Source: Butyricicoccus sp. OM04-18BH (GTDB lineage Bacteria > Bacillota > Clostridia > Oscillospirales > Butyricicoccaceae). Taken from it: DNA of 64,000 bases. Under the pieces are notes generated by a model, which was given only the letters and a program-made list of their open reading frames with translations, made no database searches and was not told the origin of the DNA. The stretch covers positions 132,215-196,214 of the forward strand of contig NZ_QULN01000005.1 in NCBI RefSeq assembly GCF_003481705.1, in the 5' to 3' direction. Both the position numbers and the translations under genes were made by a program. Positions 1-7,097 of the stretch are shown here, one piece after another. Within the stretch, counting starts at the first letter, position 1, and each line of letters opens with the position of its first letter.

Positions 1-1072
1 TTCCCGGGCGTTTCCGGTGCCACAGGCTCTTTTCCGACAGATACGACTGCTCATACAGCTGAAATACCGGCCGCAGCCTGTCGGTCAGGCCGTCCGCCCT
101 GCGGCTGTGCGAGAGCGCGGTCAGCACGGCGTCGAGGTCGCCGCGAACGTTCTGCTCCCGGCTCGTGAGGTTTTCGATCTTCTGCGTCGCGGCACGGGTA
201 TAGCGGCGCACCTGTGCGTCGATCTCATCGAGATAGTCGTGCTCCAGATCGTCATAGCACTCCTGCACCCAGAATATCCGGCGCAGGATGTCCGCGCGGC
301 AGTCCTCCATCGTGCCGCCGCGCCGCTCCTGCTGCGCCGCCCTCGCCATGGCGGCGAGCTGCTCGTCGTCCTCCGCCCAGCGCATGAGCACCGTGCGGAT
401 GGGCACGCGGTATTTCGGCACGGAGTCCTTGATCTTGAGCGGACGGATGTACGCCTCGATGACCTTCTGACCGAAATCATCGAAATAGGACGAAAGCACC
501 TCGCCGACGTCGTGCAGCTCGAGCTGCATCTGAAAATAGTGCTTTACGTTGTGATAGACCAGCCGGAGCAGGCGGATGAGCGCCTGCGTATTGTCGAAGG
601 CCGTATAGACCGCCGCCATCTTCTCATAGGCAGAGCCGGTCTCGTCCGCGACCCGGAGCGCGGAATAGGTGCCGAACACATAGGAAAAGCCGCGCGCCGG
701 CCTGTCATCGCGCAGCTCATGGAACAGCTCGAGCAGACGGCTCGCGTAGCCCGGCACGGTGATATACTCCCGGAAATCCGGGCCGCGCTCCTTCTCGAAC
801 CAGCCCTTCGCGCACAGCTTGCGGATGAGAAAGCGCGCGCGGCCGGAAATATCGCGCAGCTCGTTTTCGTCGATGTCCTCGCCCTCGAAGGTCGCGTCCG
901 CGAGCTGCTGCTCCAGACGGCTGCGCAGCATGGAGTACAGCTCGTCCTCGGGCAGCTTGAGCTTTTGCCGGTAGGCCATGCAGAGCACATCGAGCGCGTC
1001 CGCATATAGCGCCCGGTTCGGGGACGCGAGCGGCGAGAACAGCTCGTCCGGCACGGCTTCAAAAAATTTCAT
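1..1072 (-). CDS. jetA: Wadjet system protein JetA (DUF5716), partial at left edge
   Basis: The minus strand is open from an ATG at 1072 to the left edge, about 357 codons with no stop, so the C-terminus lies outside. An AGGAGG at 1081-1086 precedes the ATG. The protein begins MKFFEAVPDELFSPLASPNR and continues through segments such as ISGRARFLIRKL, ITVPGYASRLLELFHELRDD and SYVFGTYSALRVADE, which I recognise as the DUF5716/JetA family. JetA is the kleisin-like subunit of the Wadjet (JetABCD) SMC-type anti-plasmid complex. In such operons jetB (DUF4194), jetC (SMC/MukB-like ATPase) and jetD (topoisomerase-like nuclease) normally follow; they would lie left of the window and are not visible. 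Family call rests on memory of the sequence, not a search. Confidence 0.82.
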   Translation of the reverse strand, partial: MKFFEAVPDELFSPLASPNRALYADALDVLCMAYRQKLKLPEDELYSMLRSRLEQQLADATFEGEDIDENELRDISGRARFLIRKLCAKGWFEKERGPDFREYITVPGYASRLLELFHELRDDRPARGFSYVFGTYSALRVADETGSAYEKMAAVYTAFDNTQALIRLLRLVYHNVKHYFQMQLELHDVGEVLSSYFDDFGQKVIEAYIRPLKIKDSVPKYRVPIRTVLMRWAEDDEQLAAMARAAQQERRGGTMEDCRADILRRIFWVQECYDDLEHDYLDEIDAQVRRYTRAATQKIENLTSREQNVRGDLDAVLTALSHSRRADGLTDRLRPVFQLYEQSYLSEKSLWHRKRPG

Positions 1073-1269
1073 AAACGGTATCCTCCTGCGGAAGGAGCCC
1101 TTCCGCTCGTTTTTCGTCTGATACAATTATACGGTTTCCGCGCAGATTTTACAATGCACAGCTTGTCGGAAAAGTCCCTTTTCACGCAAAAGCGGTCCGG
1201 TCTCCCCTGCCGCATTCCGCGCGCTCTCCTGCTGAGCTGCCGCAGAGCGCCCTCGGCGGGCGCGTCAGA

Positions 1270-1313
1270 AAAACGAAAGCGGCCCGCCGTCCGCGTTTTG
1301 CAGACAGCAGGCC
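1270..1313 (-). terminator. Possible terminator after the CatA-like gene
   Basis: Reading the minus strand, an imperfect GC-rich stem (GGCCTGCTGTC paired with a GACGGCGGGCC-type arm around an AAAA loop) is followed a few bases later by a T-run. It lies just downstream of the CatA-like stop and upstream of jetA. The rest of 1073-1334 holds only the jetA ribosome-binding site. Confidence 0.45.
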
Positions 1314-1334
1314 GTTCCCGGAGGAGCATCCGCG

Positions 1335-2000
1335 TCAAAGTCCGGCCCCGGAGGCCGCGAGCGCGTCCATCTCCTCCTGAAGATAGCGGAAGAACAGCGC
1401 AGCGTGATAGCCGTCCGCAACGGCGTGCGCGATCGACAGCGCGACCGGCATTCTGACCGCGCCGCCGCTCTCCTCATACCTTCCCATCACGATAATGGGA
1501 AAGAAGGCCGGCTCGCTGCTGCCCGTCACGCGGCTGCCGCAGCCGGTGAACGAGACCCACGGCGTGCAGGAAACGCAGTAGAAGTTCGACGGCTGACCCG
1601 GCTTCGCCTTGATGCCGTGATTGCCGCCGAAGGTCTGCATATCCGCCGTGACCGCGCGGTAGAACGTGCCGAAATCGTCGGAGAAATCCGTCCAGCAGTC
1701 GGAAAACGTGCAGTCGTCCGCGTGAAAGATCGTGTAGTTGGGAACGACCCGGTCCCAGACGCACAGCTCGCCGTCCGCGTTCCGGAACATACGGAAATTC
1801 TCGATGCGACCGAGCGTCCGGGTGACGCAGTAGATCGCCGCAGGGTAAAAGCGGTATCCGTTCGCGCGGCAGAAACCGAGCAGATTTTTCACGTTTACGG
1901 GTGCGGTCATGTTGAATTCGACCTTGAGTGTCTGCGTGTAATAGCGGTAGTGCTCACGGCGCGGCCAGGTTGCCATGTCGATTTTTGTGTAGTGCTCCAT
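1335..2000 (-). CDS. Type A chloramphenicol acetyltransferase-like protein
   Basis: A 221-residue protein, the usual length for type A chloramphenicol acetyltransferases (CatA). Recognisable blocks are WPRREHYRYY near the N-terminus, a central NFYCVSCTPWVSFTG, and the C-terminal catalytic motif HxxxDG (HAVADGYH, residues about 192-199), where the first His would be the general base attacking acetyl-CoA. In resistance enzymes the motif is usually HHAVCDGFH; here the residue before the catalytic His is Ala and Cys is replaced by Ala, so this is a divergent chromosomal homologue whose acceptor may not be chloramphenicol. AAGGAGAT lies about 10 bases before the ATG. The gene stands alone between a convergent-facing terminator and the divergent yedF promoter. 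Confidence 0.85.
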   Translation of the reverse strand: MEHYTKIDMATWPRREHYRYYTQTLKVEFNMTAPVNVKNLLGFCRANGYRFYPAAIYCVTRTLGRIENFRMFRNADGELCVWDRVVPNYTIFHADDCTFSDCWTDFSDDFGTFYRAVTADMQTFGGNHGIKAKPGQPSNFYCVSCTPWVSFTGCGSRVTGSSEPAFFPIIVMGRYEESGGAVRMPVALSIAHAVADGYHAALFFRYLQEEMDALAASGAGL

Positions 2001-2158
2001 TTTCGGCTGTATCTCCTTTTGTACTGCGGCAGATCGGATGGATATATACTTCCATCATACCGCAAACACGCGGAAACGCAAGCGTTTTTTGCGGCGGATC
2101 TCCCGAAGGACAGAAAAGCGCCGTTTCCCGGCTGTCTCCTGCGCAATATGGAGAACGA

Positions 2159-2188
2159 TTGAAAAAGGGCGCACTGTCGTGCTATAAT
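2159..2188 (+). promoter_or_regulatory. Sigma70-type promoter of the yedF operon
   Basis: TTGAAA at 2159-2164 and TATAAT at 2183-2188 are separated by 18 bases. They sit about 30 bases upstream of the yedF ribosome-binding site (AGGAGG, 2207-2212). Confidence 0.7.
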
Positions 2189-2219
2189 AACAGCAGAATA
2201 TCCCGAAGGAGGAAGTTTG

Positions 2220-2828
2220 ATGATTGAGGTAAATGCGATGGGCGAGGCATGCCCGATCCCGGTCGTAAAAACACTGCACGCGCTGCAGGAGCTGAACGGC
2301 GCCGGCACGGTACAGACACTCGTGGACAACGAGATCGCGGTGCAGAATCTGACGCGCCTTGCAGAGAGCAAGGGCTGCACCATCCGGACCGAAAAGCGCG
2401 GCGAAAAGGAGTTCTGCGTGACCATCACGACCAAGGGCGCGGTCGCGGAGAGCGGAGACGAGGAAATTTCCTGCACCGTACCGGCCGCGCAAAAAAAGAC
2501 CGTCGTTGTCATTTCTGCCGACCACATGGGCGAGGGCGACGACGAGCTGGGCCGCATCCTGCTCAAGGGCTTCCTGTTCGCGCTCACCCAGCAGGAAAAG
2601 CTGCCGTCGACCCTCCTGTTCTACAACGGCGGCGCGCGCGTTACCTGCGAGGGCTCGCCGTCGCTCGAGGATCTGAAAAATCTCGCCGCGCTCGGCGTCG
2701 AGATCCTGACCTGCGGCACCTGCCTGAGCCACTACGGCCTGACCGACCGGCTTCAGGTCGGCGGCGTTACCAACATGTACGTTATCACCGAAAAGCAGAT
2801 GCAGGCCGATCTGGTCCTTCGTCCGTGA
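2220..2828 (+). CDS. yedF: Sulfurtransferase-like selenium metabolism protein YedF
   Basis: Residues 1-70 form a TusA-like fold with the signature MGEACPIPVVKTL; the Cys in CPxP is the persulfide/selenide carrier position. The second half (from about residue 95, VVVISADHMGEGDDELG) is a DsrE-like domain, giving the two-domain arrangement typical of YedF. The ATG at 2220 has AGGAGG seven bases upstream; a TTG one codon earlier is less likely. The stop overlaps the ATG of the next gene (TGATG), so the genes are translationally coupled. With DUF3343 and a class V aminotransferase following, this is the arrangement seen in selenium-utilising Clostridia, although selA, selB and selD are not in this window. 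The selenium role is inferred from family and context. Confidence 0.88.
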   Translation: MIEVNAMGEACPIPVVKTLHALQELNGAGTVQTLVDNEIAVQNLTRLAESKGCTIRTEKRGEKEFCVTITTKGAVAESGDEEISCTVPAAQKKTVVVISADHMGEGDDELGRILLKGFLFALTQQEKLPSTLLFYNGGARVTCEGSPSLEDLKNLAALGVEILTCGTCLSHYGLTDRLQVGGVTNMYVITEKQMQADLVLRP

Positions 2829-3070
2829 TGCGGCGCAGACGGCCGGTGCTCGTGATCGCGTTTTCCTCGACCGAGCAGGCGCTTGCCGCAGAGGCGCTGT
2901 TTACGAACGGCGGCCTGCCCGGGCGCATGATCCCCATCCCGTCGCAGGTCAGCGCCGGCTGCGGTCTCGCATGGAAGGCGGAGGTCGACGAAAAGCCGCA
3001 GCTCCTTGCGGCTCTGGCGCAGGCAGGCTGTGGCTACGAAACAGACGCGGTCGTCCAAATGTACGGCTGA
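2828..3070 (+). CDS. DUF3343 small protein
   Basis: An 80-residue protein starting at the ATG that overlaps the yedF stop. After a basic start it reads VLVIAFSSTEQALAAEALF and contains IPSQVSAGCGLAWKA, which fits DUF3343, whose members begin with a strand-helix unit and carry a SAGCG-type motif with one conserved Cys. DUF3343 proteins are regularly encoded between YedF and cysteine desulfurase-like enzymes. Biochemical function is not established; a role in handling sulfane sulfur or selenium is inferred from neighbours. Confidence 0.8.
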   Translation: MRRRRPVLVIAFSSTEQALAAEALFTNGGLPGRMIPIPSQVSAGCGLAWKAEVDEKPQLLAALAQAGCGYETDAVVQMYG

Positions 3071-3085
3071 CAAAGGGAGACAGAC

Positions 3086-4222
3086 ATGATCTATCTGGAT
3101 AATGCGGCGACAACGCTGCACAAGCCGCCGGAGGTTGCCGAGGCGGTGAAAAACGCGATACTGACCGCCGGGAATGCCGCACGGGGCGCGCACGGCGCGT
3201 CGCTGTCTGCGTCGCGCATGGTATTCGAGACGCGGAGCAGACTGGCGGAGCTGTTCGGCTGTCCGCGCGCGGACCATGTCGTTTTCACGGCAAACTCGAC
3301 CGAGGCGCTGAATATCGCGGTCTACGGACTGATTTCGGCGGGCGATCACGTCATTTCGACCGATCTGGAGCACAATTCCGTGCTGCGCCCGCTGTACGAT
3401 ATGCAGACGCGCGGTGCGGCGGTCGATTTTGTCCGCGCGGACCGCCGCGGAAACATCCGATACGAGGACATGGAGGCGCTGTTCCGCCCGAACACAAAGG
3501 CGGTCGTCTGCACGCACGCCTCCAATCTGACCGGAAATATGCTCGATATTGCCCGGATCGGCGCGATGGCGCACGCGCACGGCGCGCTTCTGGTGATCGA
3601 CGCCTCGCAGACCGCCGGAGCGGCGCCGATCGATATGCAGAAAATGGGCATTGATGTGCTCTGCTTTACCGGCCACAAGGGTCTGATGGGGCCGCAGGGC
3701 ACCGGCGGCCTGTGCATCCGGCCGGGCGTGGAGCTGCGGCCGCTGCTGCGAGGCGGCACAGGCGTGCACTCCTACGACCGGGAACAGCCGCAGGAATATC
3801 CGGCACGGCTCGAGGCCGGAACGCTCAACGGTCACGGTCTTGCCGGACTGCACGCAGCGCTCGATTTTATCCTGCGGCAGGGCGCAGAGTCCATCGGCGC
3901 ACGGGAGCGGCAGCTGATGCGCCGGTTTTACGAGGGCGTGCGCGGCATTCCCGGCGTGACAGTCTACGGTGATTTTACCGCGCCGGAGCGCGCGGCGATC
4001 GTGACGCTCAACATCCGGGATTACGACTCGGCCGAGATCGCGGATATTCTGGCCGAGGACTACGGCATCGCGACACGGGCCGGAGCGCACTGTGCGCCGC
4101 GTATGCACGAGGCGCTCGGCACGGTGCAGCAGGGCGCGGTGCGGTTCAGCTTTTCCTTCTTTAATACGGAGGAGGAAGCGGACGCTGCTGTTTCCGCCGT
4201 CCGGGAACTTGCCGAGGAATAA
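3086..4222 (+). CDS. Class V aminotransferase, cysteine desulfurase-like
   Basis: A 378-residue PLP enzyme of the SufS/CsdA-like group. Visible features are the N-terminal MIYLDNAATTLHKP, the substrate-pocket segment FTANSTEALNIA, the aspartate block LLVIDASQTAG, the Schiff-base lysine in FTGHKGLMGPQG (about residue 199), and the C-terminal loop RAGAHCAP carrying the candidate catalytic cysteine (about residue 341). AGGGAGA precedes the ATG by about 9 bases, 15 bases after the DUF3343 stop, so it is third in the yedF operon. It likely releases sulfur or selenium from cysteine or selenocysteine and passes it to YedF. The clustering favours selenium metabolism over housekeeping iron-sulfur assembly, but substrate preference cannot be read from sequence. 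Confidence 0.87.
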   Translation: MIYLDNAATTLHKPPEVAEAVKNAILTAGNAARGAHGASLSASRMVFETRSRLAELFGCPRADHVVFTANSTEALNIAVYGLISAGDHVISTDLEHNSVLRPLYDMQTRGAAVDFVRADRRGNIRYEDMEALFRPNTKAVVCTHASNLTGNMLDIARIGAMAHAHGALLVIDASQTAGAAPIDMQKMGIDVLCFTGHKGLMGPQGTGGLCIRPGVELRPLLRGGTGVHSYDREQPQEYPARLEAGTLNGHGLAGLHAALDFILRQGAESIGARERQLMRRFYEGVRGIPGVTVYGDFTAPERAAIVTLNIRDYDSAEIADILAEDYGIATRAGAHCAPRMHEALGTVQQGAVRFSFSFFNTEEEADAAVSAVRELAEE

Positions 4223-4283
4223 AGCGCAAACCGGGGGCGTGTACCTCGGTTTGCGGACGTCCGTGTTCTGCGAAGGCAAAACA

Positions 4284-4320
4284 CAGATTGTCGGAAAAAC
4301 GAAGCTTTTCGAAAATCTCA
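4284..4320. repeat. Dispersed 36-bp hairpin repeat, copy 1
   Basis: An imperfect inverted repeat beginning CAGATTGTCGGAAAAACGAA and ending in a TTTTCGAAAATCTCA-type arm. Nearly the same unit occurs at 11489-11525 and 63091-63126. It sits between the convergent class V aminotransferase and codB genes, next to a terminator. Confidence 0.75.
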
Positions 4321-4349
4321 AAGCCCCCGTTCGCGTGAACGAGGGCTTT
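4320..4349. terminator. Bidirectional terminator
   Basis: AAAGCCC-C-CGTTC, a GCGT loop, then GAACG-AG-GGCTTT form a strong stem between two convergent genes (plus-strand aminotransferase, minus-strand codB). The remaining 4350-4440 shows nothing else. Confidence 0.7.
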
Positions 4350-4440
4350 GCCGTATCAAACAGAACAGTGAGCTATGCTCCGATTTCTGTTTTCCTTATC
4401 GATCCGCGCAGACAGGATGCAGATCATCCCGAATACGAGA

Positions 4441-5679
4441 TTATCTGTTTTTCCGGGCGTGGCCGATCAGGTAGCAGACAGCGGCTACGATCATGCCGTT
4501 GATGGAGGCGATGCCCCAGGACACAACATTTGCAACCACGGCGCCCAGGATGACGCCTGCGACCGCATACCAGTTGACCGTCTCGGTGACTTCGACGTCC
4601 CGGTACTTCTCGCGGTCCATGAAGAAGCTCATGACGAGGATGATGCCGACCGGGGGCAGCGTGCAGTTCAGAATATTCAGCCAGCCGCAGAAGTTCCAGT
4701 ACAGCCAGACGGCGAGCGCCGTGCCGACGATGCCGGAGATGAGGACCATCGGCTTTTTCTTCTGACCGAAGATGTTCGCGAGACCCAGACCGGCCGAGTA
4801 GAGCGCGTTGTCGTTGGTCGTCCAGATATTGAGGCCGAGCACCAGAATAGCCAGATAGAACAGACCGAGGTTGATCATGACCTCGAAAATGTCGTTGCCG
4901 CCGACGTAGACCGAGGAGATCGCGCCGAAGAAGAACATCAGCGAGTTGCCGATGAAAAAGGCGATGACGGTCGTGATGGCGCCGATCCTGCCGTTTCGCG
5001 CAAAACGGGAGAAATTCGGGGTCGCCGTGCCGCCGGAGACAAACGAGCCGATGACCAGACCCGCGCCGCCGATGACGGTCAGCGTGCCGCTGGATTTCGC
5101 GAACTGGTCGATGATCGTGCCGTCGCCGCGCGAGACCGCCATGACCATGGCGATCGTACCGAGAATGGCGACGAGCGGAACCGCGATGTAGCTGATGAGC
5201 GTCAGCGACTTGATGCCGAAGTACGCCGAAGCGGTCATGCACGCGCCGGCGATGATGACGAGCGCCCATTCCGCCGCGGTGCTGCCGCCGAGCAGCTCAT
5301 TTGCGACCGGAATGGCGAACATGGCGATGCCGACGCCGAACCAGCCGATCTGCGTGAAGGAGATCATCGCCGAGGGCAGATACGAGCCCTTGCTGCCGAA
5401 GGCCTTGCGCGCGAGCAGATCAAGGCTCATGCCGGTCTCCGCGCCGACGTAGCCGAGCAGGCCGGTGTACAGGCTGAGGATGAGGCCGCCGATGATGAGC
5501 GAGACAAGGAAGCCGCCGAAATCCAGACCGTCGGCCAGCTCCTGACCGACCCACATGCTCGCCGAGAAAAAGGTGAAGCCGAGCATGATCATGAACATGG
5601 TCACGATGCCGCGGCGCGCATACTGCGGCACCGCCGCCTCCGCAAAGTCGATATCTACCGTCGCTTGTTCTTTTTTCAT
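4441..5679 (-). CDS. codB: Cytosine permease (NCS1 family)
   Basis: A 412-residue membrane protein with about twelve hydrophobic segments. The N-terminal region (MFMIMLGFTFFSASMWVGQE) and the segment SFVSGGTATPNFSRFARNGR match the cytosine permease branch of NCS1 cation symporters; LNIWTTNDNALYSAGLGLAN is the characteristic late-helix region. It starts at 5679, 32 bases after the PRTase-like gene, so both are one transcript. No cytosine deaminase is present, so the substrate could be cytosine or a related base handled by its upstream partner. The ribosome-binding site is weak, consistent with coupling to the upstream gene. Transcription probably ends at the hairpin at 4320-4349. Confidence 0.88.
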   Translation of the reverse strand: MKKEQATVDIDFAEAAVPQYARRGIVTMFMIMLGFTFFSASMWVGQELADGLDFGGFLVSLIIGGLILSLYTGLLGYVGAETGMSLDLLARKAFGSKGSYLPSAMISFTQIGWFGVGIAMFAIPVANELLGGSTAAEWALVIIAGACMTASAYFGIKSLTLISYIAVPLVAILGTIAMVMAVSRGDGTIIDQFAKSSGTLTVIGGAGLVIGSFVSGGTATPNFSRFARNGRIGAITTVIAFFIGNSLMFFFGAISSVYVGGNDIFEVMINLGLFYLAILVLGLNIWTTNDNALYSAGLGLANIFGQKKKPMVLISGIVGTALAVWLYWNFCGWLNILNCTLPPVGIILVMSFFMDREKYRDVEVTETVNWYAVAGVILGAVVANVVSWGIASINGMIVAAVCYLIGHARKNR

Positions 5680-5711
5680 TGATTACCGTCCAATCTTTTG
5701 CTGTGAATCTG

Positions 5712-6809
5712 TTACAGGATGTACTTTTTGAGCGTCGAGGTGAACTCCTCGATTCGCTGAAGGGCGATCTGCTCGAGCGAGATGCCGCGCAGGCTCTCGA
5801 CGAAGCCGCGCTCCTGCTGATACAGCCAGCGCGTCAGCTTTTCATCGAGTTTTCCGTAGTGGCAGTCTCTGACCCAGTCCTCGTAGGAGATCGGCAGAGC
5901 GTGGCCGAGCTTTTCCTCGAGCAGCGCCTGCTTGTCGATCTTATCCGCACGCTCGAGAATGCCGTTCCAGAATTCGAGTACCTCGTCGATGTGCTCATGG
6001 ATCTCGTAGCGGCGCGCGCCGCCGTCATAGATCGTGCACTTTTCGAACAGCGGGTTCTGCATGGAAAGTGTCTCGCGGCGGAACGCCGGGGCAATGATGC
6101 CGCCCTTCCAGTAGAAGTCGATGAGCGCGCGGTTGATGCCGGAAACGCCCTTGTCGCCCTCCTCGTAGCAGCTGAACACGCCCTCGTAGTACACGGTGAT
6201 GAAACCCTCGAAGTCCGGCCAGTAGGTGCGGATCTCTCGGGTCAGCTTTTCGAGGATCTCGATGCCCTGCGTGCCGCCGATGGTGAACAGAACGATGTTG
6301 CGCAGCTGTGCGCCCTGTCTGCGGTAGTAGTCGGTGACATAGCGCAGACACTGCACGAGCGTTTCGCCCGAGGCGATGATGTCGCCGATCATGAGCGTGC
6401 TGTTGGGCACCATGGTCAGCTTGCAGTATTTGATGTCGAGCGACATCTCATCGTTCTCGCCGAACACGCGCTCGCTGGACATAAAGCTGATGTCGTGCAC
6501 GCGGATGTGTTCCTTGTAGCAGCTCTCCTCGAGCGGATAGTTGAGCGCGCCGCGCAGGATGGAGAGAATATTGGCGGACGTGATTTTCTTCTGCTCCTTG
6601 AGGTAGTACATCATCTGCGAGGTCGCGGTGACGAGCGAGGCATAGACCTCGTAGCCGACGACCTCGGGATGGTTCATCAGCTTGCGCGTCTCCGCCTCGG
6701 AAACGATGTAGTACTCGTTGAGAAAGCTGCCGCCCTCGAGGCGGTAGCAGTCCACGCCCTGGTCGCAGAATTCCGGGACAATGTGGACGTCGTTCCAGTT
6801 TTCGATCAT
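5712..6809 (-). CDS. Phosphoribosyltransferase-fold protein partnered with cytosine permease
   Basis: A 365-residue soluble protein. The segment TLMIGDIIASGETLVQ (about residues 140-155) resembles the PRPP-binding loop of type I phosphoribosyltransferases, and SILRGALNYPLEE resembles the preceding PPi loop. Unlike classical enzymes the loop has Gly-Asp-Ile rather than two adjacent acidic residues, and about 200 residues follow the core, so it is an atypical member. ATG at 6809 follows GGGAGG by about 8 bases; an upstream TTG is less likely. It is the first gene of an operon with codB, suggesting salvage of an imported base to a nucleotide, or a regulatory PRPP sensor. I do not recognise a characterised homologue; a purine, pyrimidine or regulatory role all remain open. 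Confidence 0.6.
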   Translation of the reverse strand: MIENWNDVHIVPEFCDQGVDCYRLEGGSFLNEYYIVSEAETRKLMNHPEVVGYEVYASLVTATSQMMYYLKEQKKITSANILSILRGALNYPLEESCYKEHIRVHDISFMSSERVFGENDEMSLDIKYCKLTMVPNSTLMIGDIIASGETLVQCLRYVTDYYRRQGAQLRNIVLFTIGGTQGIEILEKLTREIRTYWPDFEGFITVYYEGVFSCYEEGDKGVSGINRALIDFYWKGGIIAPAFRRETLSMQNPLFEKCTIYDGGARRYEIHEHIDEVLEFWNGILERADKIDKQALLEEKLGHALPISYEDWVRDCHYGKLDEKLTRWLYQQERGFVESLRGISLEQIALQRIEEFTSTLKKYIL

Positions 6810-6822
6810 TTCATTTTCCTCC

Positions 6823-6950
6823 CACAAAAAAGGACCGGCTGCCGTTTTAGGGGCAGGGGGTCCTTGGTCATACAGGTCTGTTCAGGGAAACGGGCGGGTG
6901 TCCGCATGATGTGTATTCGTGCCGCATATCCGTGCGCCTCCCTTTTTTCG
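6823..6950 (-). promoter_or_regulatory. Transcription-attenuator leader (possible riboswitch) for the PRTase-codB operon
   Basis: Between the promoter and the ATG at 6809 lies a leader of about 130 nt. Its 3' end is an intrinsic terminator (AAGGACC pairs with GGTCCTT, 6830-6865, followed by six T on the minus strand) placed directly before the ribosome-binding site. Upstream, GGGAGGCG can pair with a CGCC-CGTT-TCCC segment, closing a structured domain that contains a GCGG-ACAC-CCGC hairpin. This is the layout of a metabolite- or protein-sensing attenuator. It lacks the UCUACC core of purine riboswitches and I could not assign a class. Confidence 0.55.
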
Positions 6951-6958
6951 ACTACTTT

Positions 6959-6988
6959 ATTATACGGGACAGAGCGTGTGGTTATCAA
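6959..6988 (-). promoter_or_regulatory. Promoter of the PRTase-codB operon
   Basis: On the minus strand TTGATA (6983-6988) and TATAAT (6959-6964) are separated by 18 bases, just upstream of the structured leader. Confidence 0.7.
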
Positions 6989-7008
6989 TAAGGGGGAGTG
7001 TATTATAT

Positions 7009-7053
7009 CTATGGCAGCACCGCACAATGAAAACTGCGGCGGTATTTCCCTAT
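7009..7053. mobile_element. Miniature inverted-repeat element, 37 bp, copy 1
   Basis: A 37-bp unit (7013-7049) begins GGCAGCACCGCACAATGAAA and ends in the inverse of GGAAATACCGCCGCAG. It is flanked on both sides by CTAT (7009-7012, 7050-7053), a 4-bp target duplication. Ends match the larger element at 15935-16095. Confidence 0.7.
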
Positions 7054-7057
7054 CGTA

Positions 7058-7083
7058 AAGAAAAGAAGCCCGCGAGGGGCTTC
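7058..7083 (-). terminator. Terminator of the SLH surface gene
   Basis: On the minus strand GAAGCCCC-TCGC-GGGCTTC is followed by TTTTCTTT, 15 bases after the stop of the SLH gene. Confidence 0.8.
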
Positions 7084-7097
7084 CTTTGGAGCGGTGT

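Noticed and set aside
17..1009. Long plus-strand frame opposite jetA
   Set aside because: It is a GC-rich shadow of the jetA frame, with no ribosome-binding site and a low-complexity Arg/Val/Leu composition.
2753..4321. Minus-strand frame of 522 codons across the cysteine desulfurase
   Set aside because: Shadow frame rich in Arg and His; the plus strand encodes three recognised proteins with proper starts.
6823..6950. Purine or PreQ1 riboswitch before the PRTase-like gene
   Set aside because: The conserved UCUACC or PreQ1 core sequences are missing, so only an unclassified attenuator is reported.
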